DNA of 64,000 nucleotides from Flavobacteriaceae bacterium GF1. GTDB lineage: Bacteria; Bacteroidota; Bacteroidia; Flavobacteriales; Flavobacteriaceae. The stretch spans positions 124,001-188,000 of the forward strand of contig WNKP01000008.1 in the NCBI GenBank assembly GCA_009797885.1. Reading direction: 5' to 3'. Below, one piece after another: positions 53,488-62,058 of this stretch. The stretch's first letter is position 1. Each line of letters starts with the position of its first letter. Made by a program: the position numbers and the translations under genes. The notes beneath the pieces were generated by a model, which worked only from the letters and a program-made list of their open reading frames with translations, did not search any database and was not told the origin of the DNA.

Positions 53488-54250
53488 AAAAATTACGTTA
53501 GTCCTCTTATTGTTTGTCGGAACAGTGTTTACAGTGGAATCACAAAAGAAAAAGGACCTATTGGATGAAATTGCAATGCTCAAGGACAGCATTACAAATC
53601 TGAACGATTCCATCTCCAAAGCCAGTAGACAGGTCAATGTAAGTGTTTCCAAGGCCGCACTTTTCGAAAAAGAGAATGTTGAATTGCGGGATGCCAATGC
53701 CACCTTATTGAAGAATTTGAGCAGTTTTTCCCAAATCTCCAAACAGAATACGGAAACGGTGAACAAAGCCTTGGCCAGCTTAAAGGCCAAAGAAGGCCAA
53801 TTGCAGTTCATTACGGATAACTTCAGCCAAAACGATTCCACGGCCATTGGTATTCTTACCCAAGCCAAACAGACCTTGGGGCCGGATGCCAAGATCGGCA
53901 TAAGCAACGGGGATGTGATCATTTCCAATAGTATGGATTTTCTTTTTGAAAATGACCAGGACACCACCCTAACCGAAGGTGCACGGACTTTTTTGCCAAA
54001 AGTGGCACAAATACTGATTGCCAATCCGGACAGACAGGTCTTTGTTGAAGGTTTGAACATTACCGGGGAATTTGGGTTGACCTACCAACAATCCTTTTCG
54101 GTGGCCAATGCCTTAATGACCGTGGAGGGGATAAAACCGGAGAACTTGAATATCCTGGTCAAGGACGGAAATTTTAAAGAGGGAATCAATATTCGACTCA
54201 CCTCCAATAAGGAAGAGTTTTATGCACAGTTGAAGGAGGAATTCAAATAG
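53480..54250 (+). CDS. Degenerate OmpA-like secreted coiled-coil protein
   Basis: A 256-residue secreted protein (signal peptide ending in FTVESQ) with a coiled coil (residues ~25-110, KDLLDEIAMLKDSITNLNDS) and a C-terminal domain laid out like OmpA (IGISNGDVIISNSMDFLFEN, VFVEGLNITGEFGLTYQQSFSVANALM). It parallels the OmpA lipoprotein at 45316 segment by segment, but the conserved peptidoglycan-binding Asp and Arg (TDD, RNRR) are missing, and there is no lipobox. It has probably lost cell-wall binding. Confidence 0.7.
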   Translation: MHKKITLVLLLFVGTVFTVESQKKKDLLDEIAMLKDSITNLNDSISKASRQVNVSVSKAALFEKENVELRDANATLLKNLSSFSQISKQNTETVNKALASLKAKEGQLQFITDNFSQNDSTAIGILTQAKQTLGPDAKIGISNGDVIISNSMDFLFENDQDTTLTEGARTFLPKVAQILIANPDRQVFVEGLNITGEFGLTYQQSFSVANALMTVEGIKPENLNILVKDGNFKEGINIRLTSNKEEFYAQLKEEFK

Positions 54251-54311
54251 AATTGCCATATACTTTTCATCATAGTTTACCGTTCTTAACACATCTAAAC
54301 CAAAACACAAC

Positions 54312-54830
54312 ATGAGCGGAGACCAGATTTTTCAATTGTTTGCCTATTTGTTACCCGCTGTGGTCACTGGAGCCGTAGCATTCTATTTTTTTCGTTTACA
54401 TACTAGAAATGAAGAAGGACGAAGACGATTTTTATTACATAAGGATTCCCAAAAAGAAACCTTGCCGATCCGATTGCAGGCCTATGAACGTATGGTCTTG
54501 TTCTTGGAACGTATAGCCATCAATAATCTGGTGGTGCGGGTTGCTCCAAAAGGACAGAACAAATCCAATTATGAAAACTTGCTCATCAAACAAATTGAGA
54601 ACGAATTTGAGCACAACCTCTCCCAGCAGGTGTATATGAGCGATGAGTGTTGGAATATCATCAAAGCGGCGAAAAGTGCCACTATTCAGATTATTCGATC
54701 CGCGGGAATGAGCGATTCGGAATCGGCCGATAAACTCCGTGAGGATATCTTAAACCAGTCCATGGAAAAACAGTCGCCATCTGCTACTGCTTTGGCATTT
54801 GTAAAAAAAGAGATTGGTGATCTTTGGTAA
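54312..54830 (+). CDS. Conserved membrane-anchored protein, probable DUF7935
   Basis: A 172-residue protein with one N-terminal helix (FAYLLPAVVTGAVAFYFF) and a cytosolic charged helical domain (RLQAYERMVLFLERIAINNLVVR; MSDECWNIIKAAKSATIQIIR). I recall this type in Bacteroidota as DUF7935, but cannot confirm it; role unknown. 61 bases after the OmpA-like gene. Confidence 0.65.
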   Translation: MSGDQIFQLFAYLLPAVVTGAVAFYFFRLHTRNEEGRRRFLLHKDSQKETLPIRLQAYERMVLFLERIAINNLVVRVAPKGQNKSNYENLLIKQIENEFEHNLSQQVYMSDECWNIIKAAKSATIQIIRSAGMSDSESADKLREDILNQSMEKQSPSATALAFVKKEIGDLW

Positions 54831-54923
54831 AAAATCCACATTGATTATTTCAATGAGGCACGCTATCTATTGAACCCCTCTTGAGTTCATTAAAAAGGGA
54901 TTCCTTTACGGACCCACTATTGA

Positions 54924-55838
54924 TCACTCGTGTAAATCCGGCTCAATGGGCATGCTTTCCACATTCTTGTTCTTGGCATAGAGGTATCCTTTTTTCCACC
55001 ATAACCGCATCTTTTCCTTGTTGAAAATAAGGGAGTTTGTGGTCAAAACGGTTGGGGTGTAATACAGATTGATAATGGCATCCCGTTGATTGGCCACCAG
55101 CTTTCCCACACGTATATTCTGGTTTTCGATCCGATCTAACACAAAGGAAAACATACTGGTCAAAAGCTCAAAGGGGTTTCGGGATGGCATTCTATTGTAA
55201 TAGCTCACTTCGGTGCGAAGCACTACAACATCTATTTCGGTCGCCCCACGAATGATGGCCTCTTCAATGGGAACAAGACTTCCCAGGCCCCCATCGGCAT
55301 ATTCACAACCATTTTTTCGAACCAAACTCATAAAAGGGGTGTAATTGGCAGAAATCCAAATCCAGTCACAGAATTCATCGTAATCAAAATCGTTGATGGA
55401 TTTGTATTCAATGCGGTTAAGGGAAAGGTTGGATACCGTGACCACGATATCCTTCGGCCCCTTTTTTAAGGTATTGAACTCTTCCTGTGTAATGCTGTTT
55501 CGGATTAACTCCCTTAGGTTCTCACTTTCCCCAAAGGTTTTTTTGCCCCTAATAAAGTTCTTAAGAATGTTCCAATGGTTCATTCCAATAAGATCGGCAC
55601 CAAATTTTTTCCGAATCACAAACGGGCAGTTATTGAAAATACTATCCTGATCGACGGAAGAATAGATGTCACGAATTTTAGTGATCTTTCCCAATCCCAA
55701 ATGGGATATCAATAGACTTCCCGTTGAAGTACCTACCAGGATATCATACTCCTTTTTTGCTTCCTCAATCAGGTAATGGGCCACTCCCCCAGCAAAGGCG
55801 CCCTTACTACCGCCACCGGAAATCACCAATGCTTTCAT
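54924..55838 (-). CDS. Patatin-like phospholipase
   Basis: A 304-residue patatin: oxyanion loop GGGSKGAF (residues 8-15), nucleophile Ser38 in GTSTG and the dyad Asp182 in ADGGLGS. Such enzymes are lipid acyl hydrolases. The start is at 55838; the frame is open further up to 55988, but this would run into the M1 gene. Its ATG overlaps the M1 stop (ATGA), so they are an operon with coupled translation. Confidence 0.9.
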   Translation of the reverse strand: MKALVISGGGSKGAFAGGVAHYLIEEAKKEYDILVGTSTGSLLISHLGLGKITKIRDIYSSVDQDSIFNNCPFVIRKKFGADLIGMNHWNILKNFIRGKKTFGESENLRELIRNSITQEEFNTLKKGPKDIVVTVSNLSLNRIEYKSINDFDYDEFCDWIWISANYTPFMSLVRKNGCEYADGGLGSLVPIEEAIIRGATEIDVVVLRTEVSYYNRMPSRNPFELLTSMFSFVLDRIENQNIRVGKLVANQRDAIINLYYTPTVLTTNSLIFNKEKMRLWWKKGYLYAKNKNVESMPIEPDLHE

Positions 55839-58000
55839 GGACTGAGTACGTTTTTTAGTGTTCTCCTTTCCTTTTCCGAGAGTTTTCCCTTCAGGGCGAG
55901 CAATTGATTTTTCCCATCCTGTAAAGCGTTTATTTCGCGAATTAGCTTTCTGGATGATTTTTTGAATTGCCAAATATGGTGATCGCACGCCTGGACAAGG
56001 TTTCTGAGGGAGACATCATTTAATGCACGTATTTGATGTAAATATTGGAAAGCCAATTGCCGTACCTCAAAATTGAAATGCGAAGCCGTATAGCCATTCA
56101 GTTCGTCATAAAAGGATTTCTTGCTTTCCGGTTGGTAATCTTCACTTAGCAACGCCAGTGTCAGCCACAGTAACCTTACATTTTTGTTGGGCAGTCCCAC
56201 TACCCCATCCAATTGATCTAAATAAGCCCCGCGATTTTTGGGGAAAGCACTCCAGAGTTTAAACAGAACGGTTTCTTGGGTCACATAGCTCTGATCGGTC
56301 AACATACGTTCAAAATCGGATTGCAATTCCTTTGATACTTTAGGAATCGCCAACGCAACTGCCTGTCTTGTCCTCAAAGGTGTATTGGCAATGATTTTAC
56401 TTAAACTGGAATCTGGAATCTGGTTGCCATAGGTAAAAATGAACTGTCGTTTAAATTCTTCGGGGATTCCATTTTCCTTTAGCAATGCCAATTGCTGTTC
56501 ATCCATAATCGTTGTGTCCGTAACGGTATGTTCCATCTCAAGGAAAAGCTTCAAGGACTTGTTTGCTTTCTTTAGATGGGCCTTTACTTCTTGCCATGGG
56601 AATTCCTCACTTTCCAACCACCTTTCACGGTATTGGGTCAAGTCCAAACCTGAAACCCCCTCCATTTCTGTAAGAAAATTGTCAATGGTAACGTTCATAA
56701 AGGCATATTTCTCCAAATAGGCCTTAATTCCCTTTCTAAAGGCAACTTCCCCAATTTCCTCACGAAGCATGGCCAGTGCCCAGGCCCCTTTTTCATAAAA
56801 GGTCAGACTATTGGCATTGGGGTCCGTTAAAGCCTCCCCACCCTCATTTTCAGAAAGGTTGTGCAAGGTTTTGGCCGTTTGGTACAACTTCCAGTAAAAA
56901 TAGTCTTCTCCAAATACTTCTTTTTCGGCCAAATAGGCGTAAAAAGTGGCAAAACCTTCATGTAGCCAATGGTGTTTACCGCTAACTTCGGTAACCATAT
57001 TGCCAAACCACTGGTGTACCAGTTCGTGCGCATTGACATTGACATAATTTTTATCCACAAAGGCGATGGAATCGACCACATATTGATTGGAGAATACGGT
57101 ACAGGACGTATTTTCCATACCCGCATAGAGAAAATCCTGAACAGGGACCTGCTTGTAGTTTTGCCATGGGTATGGAACACCGATTTCTTCCTCCAAAAAA
57201 TCAAACAGCTCCTTTGTATAGCGATATGTAGGTTCTACTTTTAGACTGTCCTTAGGTACATAATACAGTTCTATGGGCACTCCAGAGTGGGATTGTATCA
57301 CTTTTTTGTCGAAACTTCCGATCACAAAGGCGGCCAGATAGCTGCTCATGGGATGGTTCATATCAAAATGCCATTTCACTGATTCATTATCCATAGTTTT
57401 ATCCGTTAACCTTCCATTGGATATAACGGTATGTTCCCTATCAGCCGTAATGGTGAAGTCGAACTCTATTTTATCGTTCATATCATCAATGGAAGGCAAC
57501 CAATGACTGGTATACTTCCCTTGTCCCTGGGTCCATATTTGGGCTTTTTTTCGATTATGTAGATGTAATAATTTGGAATTTAGTGCGGATACTATACCCT
57601 TGTATGTAGGGTTTAAGCCATCGGTCTTTTTTAGAACCGAATCCAGCCCATCCCAACCCGTGAAATATACCGCTTGATTCGGTTTGACGGAATAAGTCAA
57701 TTCCAAAAGGTGATTACCAAGCTTTCTAGGTGCCTTGACACCAATCCTTTGGTTTGAATTTGAATATTTGATTTTCTTTCCATTCAATTCGACCTTTTCA
57801 AAAGTCATGTTTACGGCATCCAAAAAAATGGAATCCGTCCTAGAAATCAAGTCAAACTCATAGGTAGCCCATCCCTTTATTGTTTTATTGGAAAAAGAAG
57901 GGGTGATTTTAGCATCCGCTTTAATGAAATCCACACTTTTCTGTCGCTGCGAAAAACAGAGCAGGGACAACAATAAAAAAACAGGAAACAAATATCTCAT
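55835..58000 (-). CDS. M1-family aminopeptidase
   Basis: A 721-residue secreted zinc aminopeptidase (signal peptide LLSLLCFSQ). GAMEN-type exopeptidase motif YAGMEN (292-297), and zinc site HELVHQW (His325, Glu326, His329) with Glu348 in WLHEGF. Cleaves N-terminal residues of peptides in the periplasm. The start at 58000 (MRYLFPVFLL) begins the signal peptide; the start at 58024 adds eight residues. It is the upstream gene of patatin with a four-base overlap. Confidence 0.95.
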   Translation of the reverse strand: MRYLFPVFLLLSLLCFSQRQKSVDFIKADAKITPSFSNKTIKGWATYEFDLISRTDSIFLDAVNMTFEKVELNGKKIKYSNSNQRIGVKAPRKLGNHLLELTYSVKPNQAVYFTGWDGLDSVLKKTDGLNPTYKGIVSALNSKLLHLHNRKKAQIWTQGQGKYTSHWLPSIDDMNDKIEFDFTITADREHTVISNGRLTDKTMDNESVKWHFDMNHPMSSYLAAFVIGSFDKKVIQSHSGVPIELYYVPKDSLKVEPTYRYTKELFDFLEEEIGVPYPWQNYKQVPVQDFLYAGMENTSCTVFSNQYVVDSIAFVDKNYVNVNAHELVHQWFGNMVTEVSGKHHWLHEGFATFYAYLAEKEVFGEDYFYWKLYQTAKTLHNLSENEGGEALTDPNANSLTFYEKGAWALAMLREEIGEVAFRKGIKAYLEKYAFMNVTIDNFLTEMEGVSGLDLTQYRERWLESEEFPWQEVKAHLKKANKSLKLFLEMEHTVTDTTIMDEQQLALLKENGIPEEFKRQFIFTYGNQIPDSSLSKIIANTPLRTRQAVALAIPKVSKELQSDFERMLTDQSYVTQETVLFKLWSAFPKNRGAYLDQLDGVVGLPNKNVRLLWLTLALLSEDYQPESKKSFYDELNGYTASHFNFEVRQLAFQYLHQIRALNDVSLRNLVQACDHHIWQFKKSSRKLIREINALQDGKNQLLALKGKLSEKERRTLKNVLSP

Positions 58001-58047
58001 ACGTAGCCTATCCTCAAAATTCAAGCCAATTTAGCTATTTTAGTTCG

Positions 58048-60588
58048 ATGCAATCCGGTGTTCTTCATACTCCTTTGGTTTATCTAAAAGGTGTTGGCCC
58101 CAACAGGGCCGAAACCTTAAAGGCGGAACTGGGATTGGAGACCTTTGGCGACCTGCTCCAACTTTATCCCAATCGATATCTGGACAAAACCCAATACTAT
58201 AAGATCGACCAACTAAAGGATAGTGGTGCGGATGTTCAGATCGTAGGCAAAATTGTCCACGTAAAGACCATAGAACAAAAACGGGGCAAACGCCTGGAAG
58301 CCTCTTTTGTGGATGGCACCGGGGAAATGAAATTAGTATGGTTTCGATCCCAAAAATGGATTCGGGAAAATCTTAAGATCAACGAACCCTATGTGGTTTT
58401 TGGTCGAATCAATCGATACGGCAGTGCTTTTTCCATGCCCCATCCCGAAATGGAATTGCTCAAAGACCACCAGGCCGGACTTAAGATTGGCATGCAGCCC
58501 ATTTACCCGTCTACGGAAAAGTTAAGCGCCAAGGGCATTACCAATCGGGCCGTAAGCAAAATGGTACAGCAGCTCTTTTTGGAAACCAAGGCCAATTTCG
58601 CAGAGACCCTATCAAAAAGTCTAATTGAGGAATTTAAACTAATGGCGAAAGCCGATGCCCTTTTGAACATTCATTTTCCAAAAAGTCAGGAGTTGTTAGC
58701 CAAGGCCCAGTTTCGGCTAAAATTTGAGGAACTATTTTTCATTCAGCTCCAATTGCTATCCAAAAAAGCAGCGCGGAAAAAGAAAATCAAAGGCTTACCT
58801 TTTACCGAGGTGGGGGAAAAATTCAATGATTTCTTCAAAAACCACCTTCCCTTCGAATTGACCAATGCCCAAAAACGGGTCATCAAGGAAATTCGAAACG
58901 ATATGGGTAGCTCAGCCCAAATGAACCGGCTTTTGCAGGGGGATGTGGGTTCGGGCAAGACCATTGTTGCCCTAATGTGTATGCTTTTGGCCATTGATAA
59001 CGGCTTTCAGGCCTGTCTAATGGCCCCCACTGAAATTTTGGCGCAACAGCACTACAATGGCCTCAAGGATCTGTTGGGCAAAATGGATTTAAAGATTGCC
59101 TTGCTCACAGGTTCAACCAAACGGGCGGAACGCACTTTTTTGCACAATCAATTGGAAAATGGGAATCTAAATATTTTGGTGGGCACCCATGCCGTTTTGG
59201 AAGATAAGGTTCACTTTAAAAATTTGGGATTGGCCATTATTGATGAGCAACATCGTTTTGGTGTGGCACAACGGTCCAAATTATGGCACAAAGGCAGCCC
59301 ACCCCAAATCCCTCCCAAAGGGAGGGTGGCCGAAATCCATCACAAATACCAAACAGCGAGACCTTCTGCCTATAAGATGTTAAAAGAACTTCAACGGGAG
59401 CGGAAAAAACATACCACGGAAGCCGAGCGCATTCTTTGGGAGCAATTAAAGACCAAACAACTTGGAATAAAGTTTAGAAGGCAACATATTATTGATGAGT
59501 TTATCGTCGATTTTGTTTGTCTACCCAAAAAATTGATTGTTGAAGTGGATGGCGGATACCATGGCACTCCGTCTCAAAAAGAAGCTGATACCATACGAAC
59601 GAAGATTTTGAATGAATTTGGGTACAAAGTTATACGGTTTACCAACGAAGAAGTAATCGGAGCTATCGGCACCGTTCTCAAAAAAATAGAGGACGAATTA
59701 AATAACCTCCCCTTGGGGGAGGAAGGAGGGGCGGTCCCTCCACATATCTTGGTCATGACCGCAACTCCCATTCCACGGACATTGGCCATGAGTCTGTACG
59801 GAGACCTGGACATTTCCGTGATTGATGAACTACCGCCAGGGCGTAAATCCATTAAAACGGTACACCGCTTTGATACCAATCGATTAAAGGTATTTGGATT
59901 CATTAAGGATGAGATTAAGAAAGGCCGTCAGATTTATATTGTATATCCATTGATTCAAGAAAGTGAGGCTTTGGATTACAAAGATTTAATGGATGGCTAT
60001 GAAAGCATTGTCAGGGAGTTCCCGACTCCAGATTATCAAATTTCCATTGTTCACGGGCAGATGAAACCACAGGACAAGGATTATGAAATGGAACGGTTTG
60101 TAAAAGGGGAAACCCAGATTATGGTGGCAACCACCGTGATTGAAGTGGGTGTAAACGTACCCAACGCTTCCGTTATGATCATAGAAAGTGCCGAACGTTT
60201 TGGTTTATCCCAACTCCACCAGTTACGCGGACGTGTAGGAAGGGGTGCGGAACAGAGCTATTGCATCTTAATGACCAGTTATAAACTTTCTGAAGATGCC
60301 AAAACCCGTTTGGAAACCATGTGCAAGACCAATGACGGTTTTGAAATTGCGGAAGTGGATTTAAGACTACGTGGCCCAGGCGACCTTATGGGCACGCAAC
60401 AAAGCGGATTGTTAAACCTAAAAATTGCCGATATCGTAAAGGATAACCCCATTTTAAAAACAGCGAGGTATTGTGCAATCCAAACCCTGAAAAATGACCC
60501 TAAATTGGAAAAAGGGGAAAATTTACCCATTCGAAGGGCGTATGCCGAACTGGTCAAGGATAAGGTCATTTGGGGATACATCAGTTAA
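58048..60588 (+). CDS. recG: ATP-dependent DNA helicase RecG with an in-frame DUF559 endonuclease insert
   Basis: An 846-residue RecG, the helicase that regresses stalled forks and resolves Holliday junctions. The wedge domain, the Walker A GDVGSGKT (~298-305), motif II DEQH (399-402) and the C-terminal motifs (TATPIPRT at 571, QLRGRVGRG) are all intact. Between DEQHRFGVAQRSKLWHKGS and PPHILVMTATP lie ~146 extra residues (418-563), a full DUF559 nuclease domain. Family members are ~700 residues, and 846 minus 146 is 700, so the insert is clean. The frame is kept through it, so the protein may be made as a helicase-nuclease chimera. No intein end residues are seen. Confidence 0.96.
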   Translation: MQSGVLHTPLVYLKGVGPNRAETLKAELGLETFGDLLQLYPNRYLDKTQYYKIDQLKDSGADVQIVGKIVHVKTIEQKRGKRLEASFVDGTGEMKLVWFRSQKWIRENLKINEPYVVFGRINRYGSAFSMPHPEMELLKDHQAGLKIGMQPIYPSTEKLSAKGITNRAVSKMVQQLFLETKANFAETLSKSLIEEFKLMAKADALLNIHFPKSQELLAKAQFRLKFEELFFIQLQLLSKKAARKKKIKGLPFTEVGEKFNDFFKNHLPFELTNAQKRVIKEIRNDMGSSAQMNRLLQGDVGSGKTIVALMCMLLAIDNGFQACLMAPTEILAQQHYNGLKDLLGKMDLKIALLTGSTKRAERTFLHNQLENGNLNILVGTHAVLEDKVHFKNLGLAIIDEQHRFGVAQRSKLWHKGSPPQIPPKGRVAEIHHKYQTARPSAYKMLKELQRERKKHTTEAERILWEQLKTKQLGIKFRRQHIIDEFIVDFVCLPKKLIVEVDGGYHGTPSQKEADTIRTKILNEFGYKVIRFTNEEVIGAIGTVLKKIEDELNNLPLGEEGGAVPPHILVMTATPIPRTLAMSLYGDLDISVIDELPPGRKSIKTVHRFDTNRLKVFGFIKDEIKKGRQIYIVYPLIQESEALDYKDLMDGYESIVREFPTPDYQISIVHGQMKPQDKDYEMERFVKGETQIMVATTVIEVGVNVPNASVMIIESAERFGLSQLHQLRGRVGRGAEQSYCILMTSYKLSEDAKTRLETMCKTNDGFEIAEVDLRLRGPGDLMGTQQSGLLNLKIADIVKDNPILKTARYCAIQTLKNDPKLEKGENLPIRRAYAELVKDKVIWGYIS
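59299..59736 (+). mobile_element. DUF559 endonuclease-coding mobile insert in recG
   Basis: About 438 bases (146 codons) encode HHKYQTARPSAYKMLKELQR, then TTEAERILWEQLKTKQLG, FRRQHIIDEFIVDFVC (Asp488) and KLIVEVDGGYH (Glu499, Asp501), followed by KVIRFTNEEVIGAIGTVL. This is the DUF559 fold, related to Vsr/PD-(D/E)XK nucleases; the catalytic Asp and Glu are kept. The ends are GC-rich hairpins: CCCTCCC AAA GGGAGGG (59310-59326) on the left and CCTCCCC TTG GGGGAGG (59706-59722) on the right. The left end and the right end read on the other strand are similar (CCACCCC ... and CCGCCCC ... each then a hairpin), as terminal inverted repeats. Boundaries are +/-15 bases. A PPQI/PPHI pair may be a remnant of target duplication. 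Confidence 0.8.
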
Positions 60589-60614
60589 AAACGCCCAACA
60601 AGTGCTGGGCGTTT
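60589..60614. terminator. Hairpin terminator between recG and the DUF2911 gene
   Basis: AAACGCCCA (60589-60597) and TGGGCGTTT (60606-60614) form a nine-base stem directly after the recG stop, with a short T run. It converges on the minus-strand gene ending at 60637. Confidence 0.7.
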
Positions 60615-60636
60615 CAAATGAAATAGATAGGTAAGC

Positions 60637-61746
60637 TTAATTGATGTCCGTTCCTTCCTTGAGCTTTTCCATATTGGTAGCAATCGCATTTTTGTTTTGG
60701 GGGTCCGGAGCCCTTTCTTCCGCAATTTTTATGTGCTTCATGGCCGCTTTATAATTGCCCAAGGCAGAATAGCCCCTCGCCAGTCCATAGTCCACGGGCC
60801 ACTGATTCTTATGGTTTTTGGCATTCCATTGAAAAACTTCCAAAGCCTTGTCCTTTTGTCCGGCAGCAATCAATTGCCTTCCGTAACCATGCACTTGGAA
60901 TACGGTCCCCATGGGCATGGCCTCATCCATAATGGTGGTGGCTTCGGCCATGTTACCTTGCTTCATCAATATCCGGGCCTTAATGGCCATATTATTGAAG
61001 GTTTTTTGACTGAAGAATTGACCGGCAATGGCCGCATCGATCCACCCCATGGCTTCCTCCAAGTCCCCACCATTGTTGAGTGCAAAATTGGCCGCTTGCT
61101 CCCAAGTTTGTCGGTTGAACCCTTCCTGGTTCTGCATTTTGGAACGAATATCGGTCAAGACGATATCAGTTACCGGGACCTCAATTTTGAATGGGAACTG
61201 TTTTTTCTCCCAATTCAATGAAGCAACAGCGGAAGTGGCATCCACTTCATTAAATTCAAATTTCAACTGCTCCACATGGGGAATCTCCGCAGTGGAAATA
61301 TCCACTTGCAGTACGTCCTCCGAAGGCTCGTAAAAATAGCTTCCCCAGGCGCCATGATTTTTGGAGAACAGCACTTTGGCCGTATTATCCTCATTGACCA
61401 CCATGTGGAGGCCATATTTTCCGGCAGGTAGTTCCTTACCGGCAATTTTGATGGCATGTGTGGTTTTAAAAATAGTGTTTTCATTGGCTCCTGCACGCCA
61501 TGGGGACTCCTTGGCCGTACCAAATCCAAAATTGTTCATTCCATAGGGAACCAGTTGTCCCCAAATTTCGCGATCGTTCACACTGGGCCGTGAATAAACG
61601 ATGGTAATGTCCGTAATCCCAATACGCTGGGAAACTTTCGCCATCTGACTTCCTCGTGGAAGGTCCAATTGGGCAAAGGCCTCACTATAAAAGCAAAGGC
61701 AGACCAATAATGACATCATCATGGTCGTTAGGTAGCATTTTTTCAT
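60637..61746 (-). CDS. DUF2911 protein with C-terminal TPR-like region
   Basis: A 369-residue secreted protein (signal peptide CFYSEAFA). The DUF2911 domain is clear: LDLPRGSQMAKVSQRIGITD, ITIVYSRPSVNDREIWG, LVPYGMNNFGFGT, RAGANENTIFKTTHAIKIAG and PAGKYGLHM (~residues 28-190). The rest (LEEAMGWIDAAIAGQFFSQK, AKNHKNQWPVDYGLARGYSALGNYKAAMKHI) is a TPR-like repeat region. Widely distributed in Bacteroidota; function unknown. Confidence 0.88.
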   Translation of the reverse strand: MKKCYLTTMMMSLLVCLCFYSEAFAQLDLPRGSQMAKVSQRIGITDITIVYSRPSVNDREIWGQLVPYGMNNFGFGTAKESPWRAGANENTIFKTTHAIKIAGKELPAGKYGLHMVVNEDNTAKVLFSKNHGAWGSYFYEPSEDVLQVDISTAEIPHVEQLKFEFNEVDATSAVASLNWEKKQFPFKIEVPVTDIVLTDIRSKMQNQEGFNRQTWEQAANFALNNGGDLEEAMGWIDAAIAGQFFSQKTFNNMAIKARILMKQGNMAEATTIMDEAMPMGTVFQVHGYGRQLIAAGQKDKALEVFQWNAKNHKNQWPVDYGLARGYSALGNYKAAMKHIKIAEERAPDPQNKNAIATNMEKLKEGTDIN

Positions 61747-62058
61747 TTGTTTGTCTTTAATTAGGTTAACTTATTTCGAGTACTACTAAAAGTATCCATT
61801 GATTTAGGCCCAATTCGTTACTGGGATGTTAAATGAAGGCCCATGATGTTAAAAAAGGTCTTTTTGATTGGGAATTAACAGATAATACAATCAATTTAAC
61901 ATACCAAACCAACGATTAGTATTGATTATAAATTATTGATTTTAATGGTATTAATAGTGCATTTACGGCTTTGGACATCGTAATTGACATAAGTCCCAAA
62001 TGGTCTTAAGATGATTACAAATTTTATATTTGACGGTTAATTTGGAAAAGATTCTGAG
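61747..62058. other. 312-base gap between the DUF2911 gene and leuC
   Basis: An AT-rich divergent intergenic region. Apart from a -7 element for leuC (62024-62031) I see no leader-peptide pattern, riboswitch or repeat in it. Confidence 0.5.
62024..62031 (+). promoter_or_regulatory. -7 promoter element of leuCD
   Basis: TATATTTG, an exact TAnnTTTG, lies 27 bases before the leuC ATG at 62059. Confidence 0.5.

Noticed and set aside
55838-55988. Longer N terminus of the patatin protein
   Set aside because: The added residues lie inside the M1 gene in another frame; MKALVISGGGSKG is the usual start of the family and the ATG overlaps the M1 stop.
59299-59736. Intein inside RecG
   Set aside because: The insert starts after Ser-Pro-Pro and ends at Ala-Val-Pro-Pro, without the N-terminal Cys/Ser and the C-terminal His-Asn followed by Cys/Ser/Thr needed for splicing, and its domain is DUF559, not a HINT fold.
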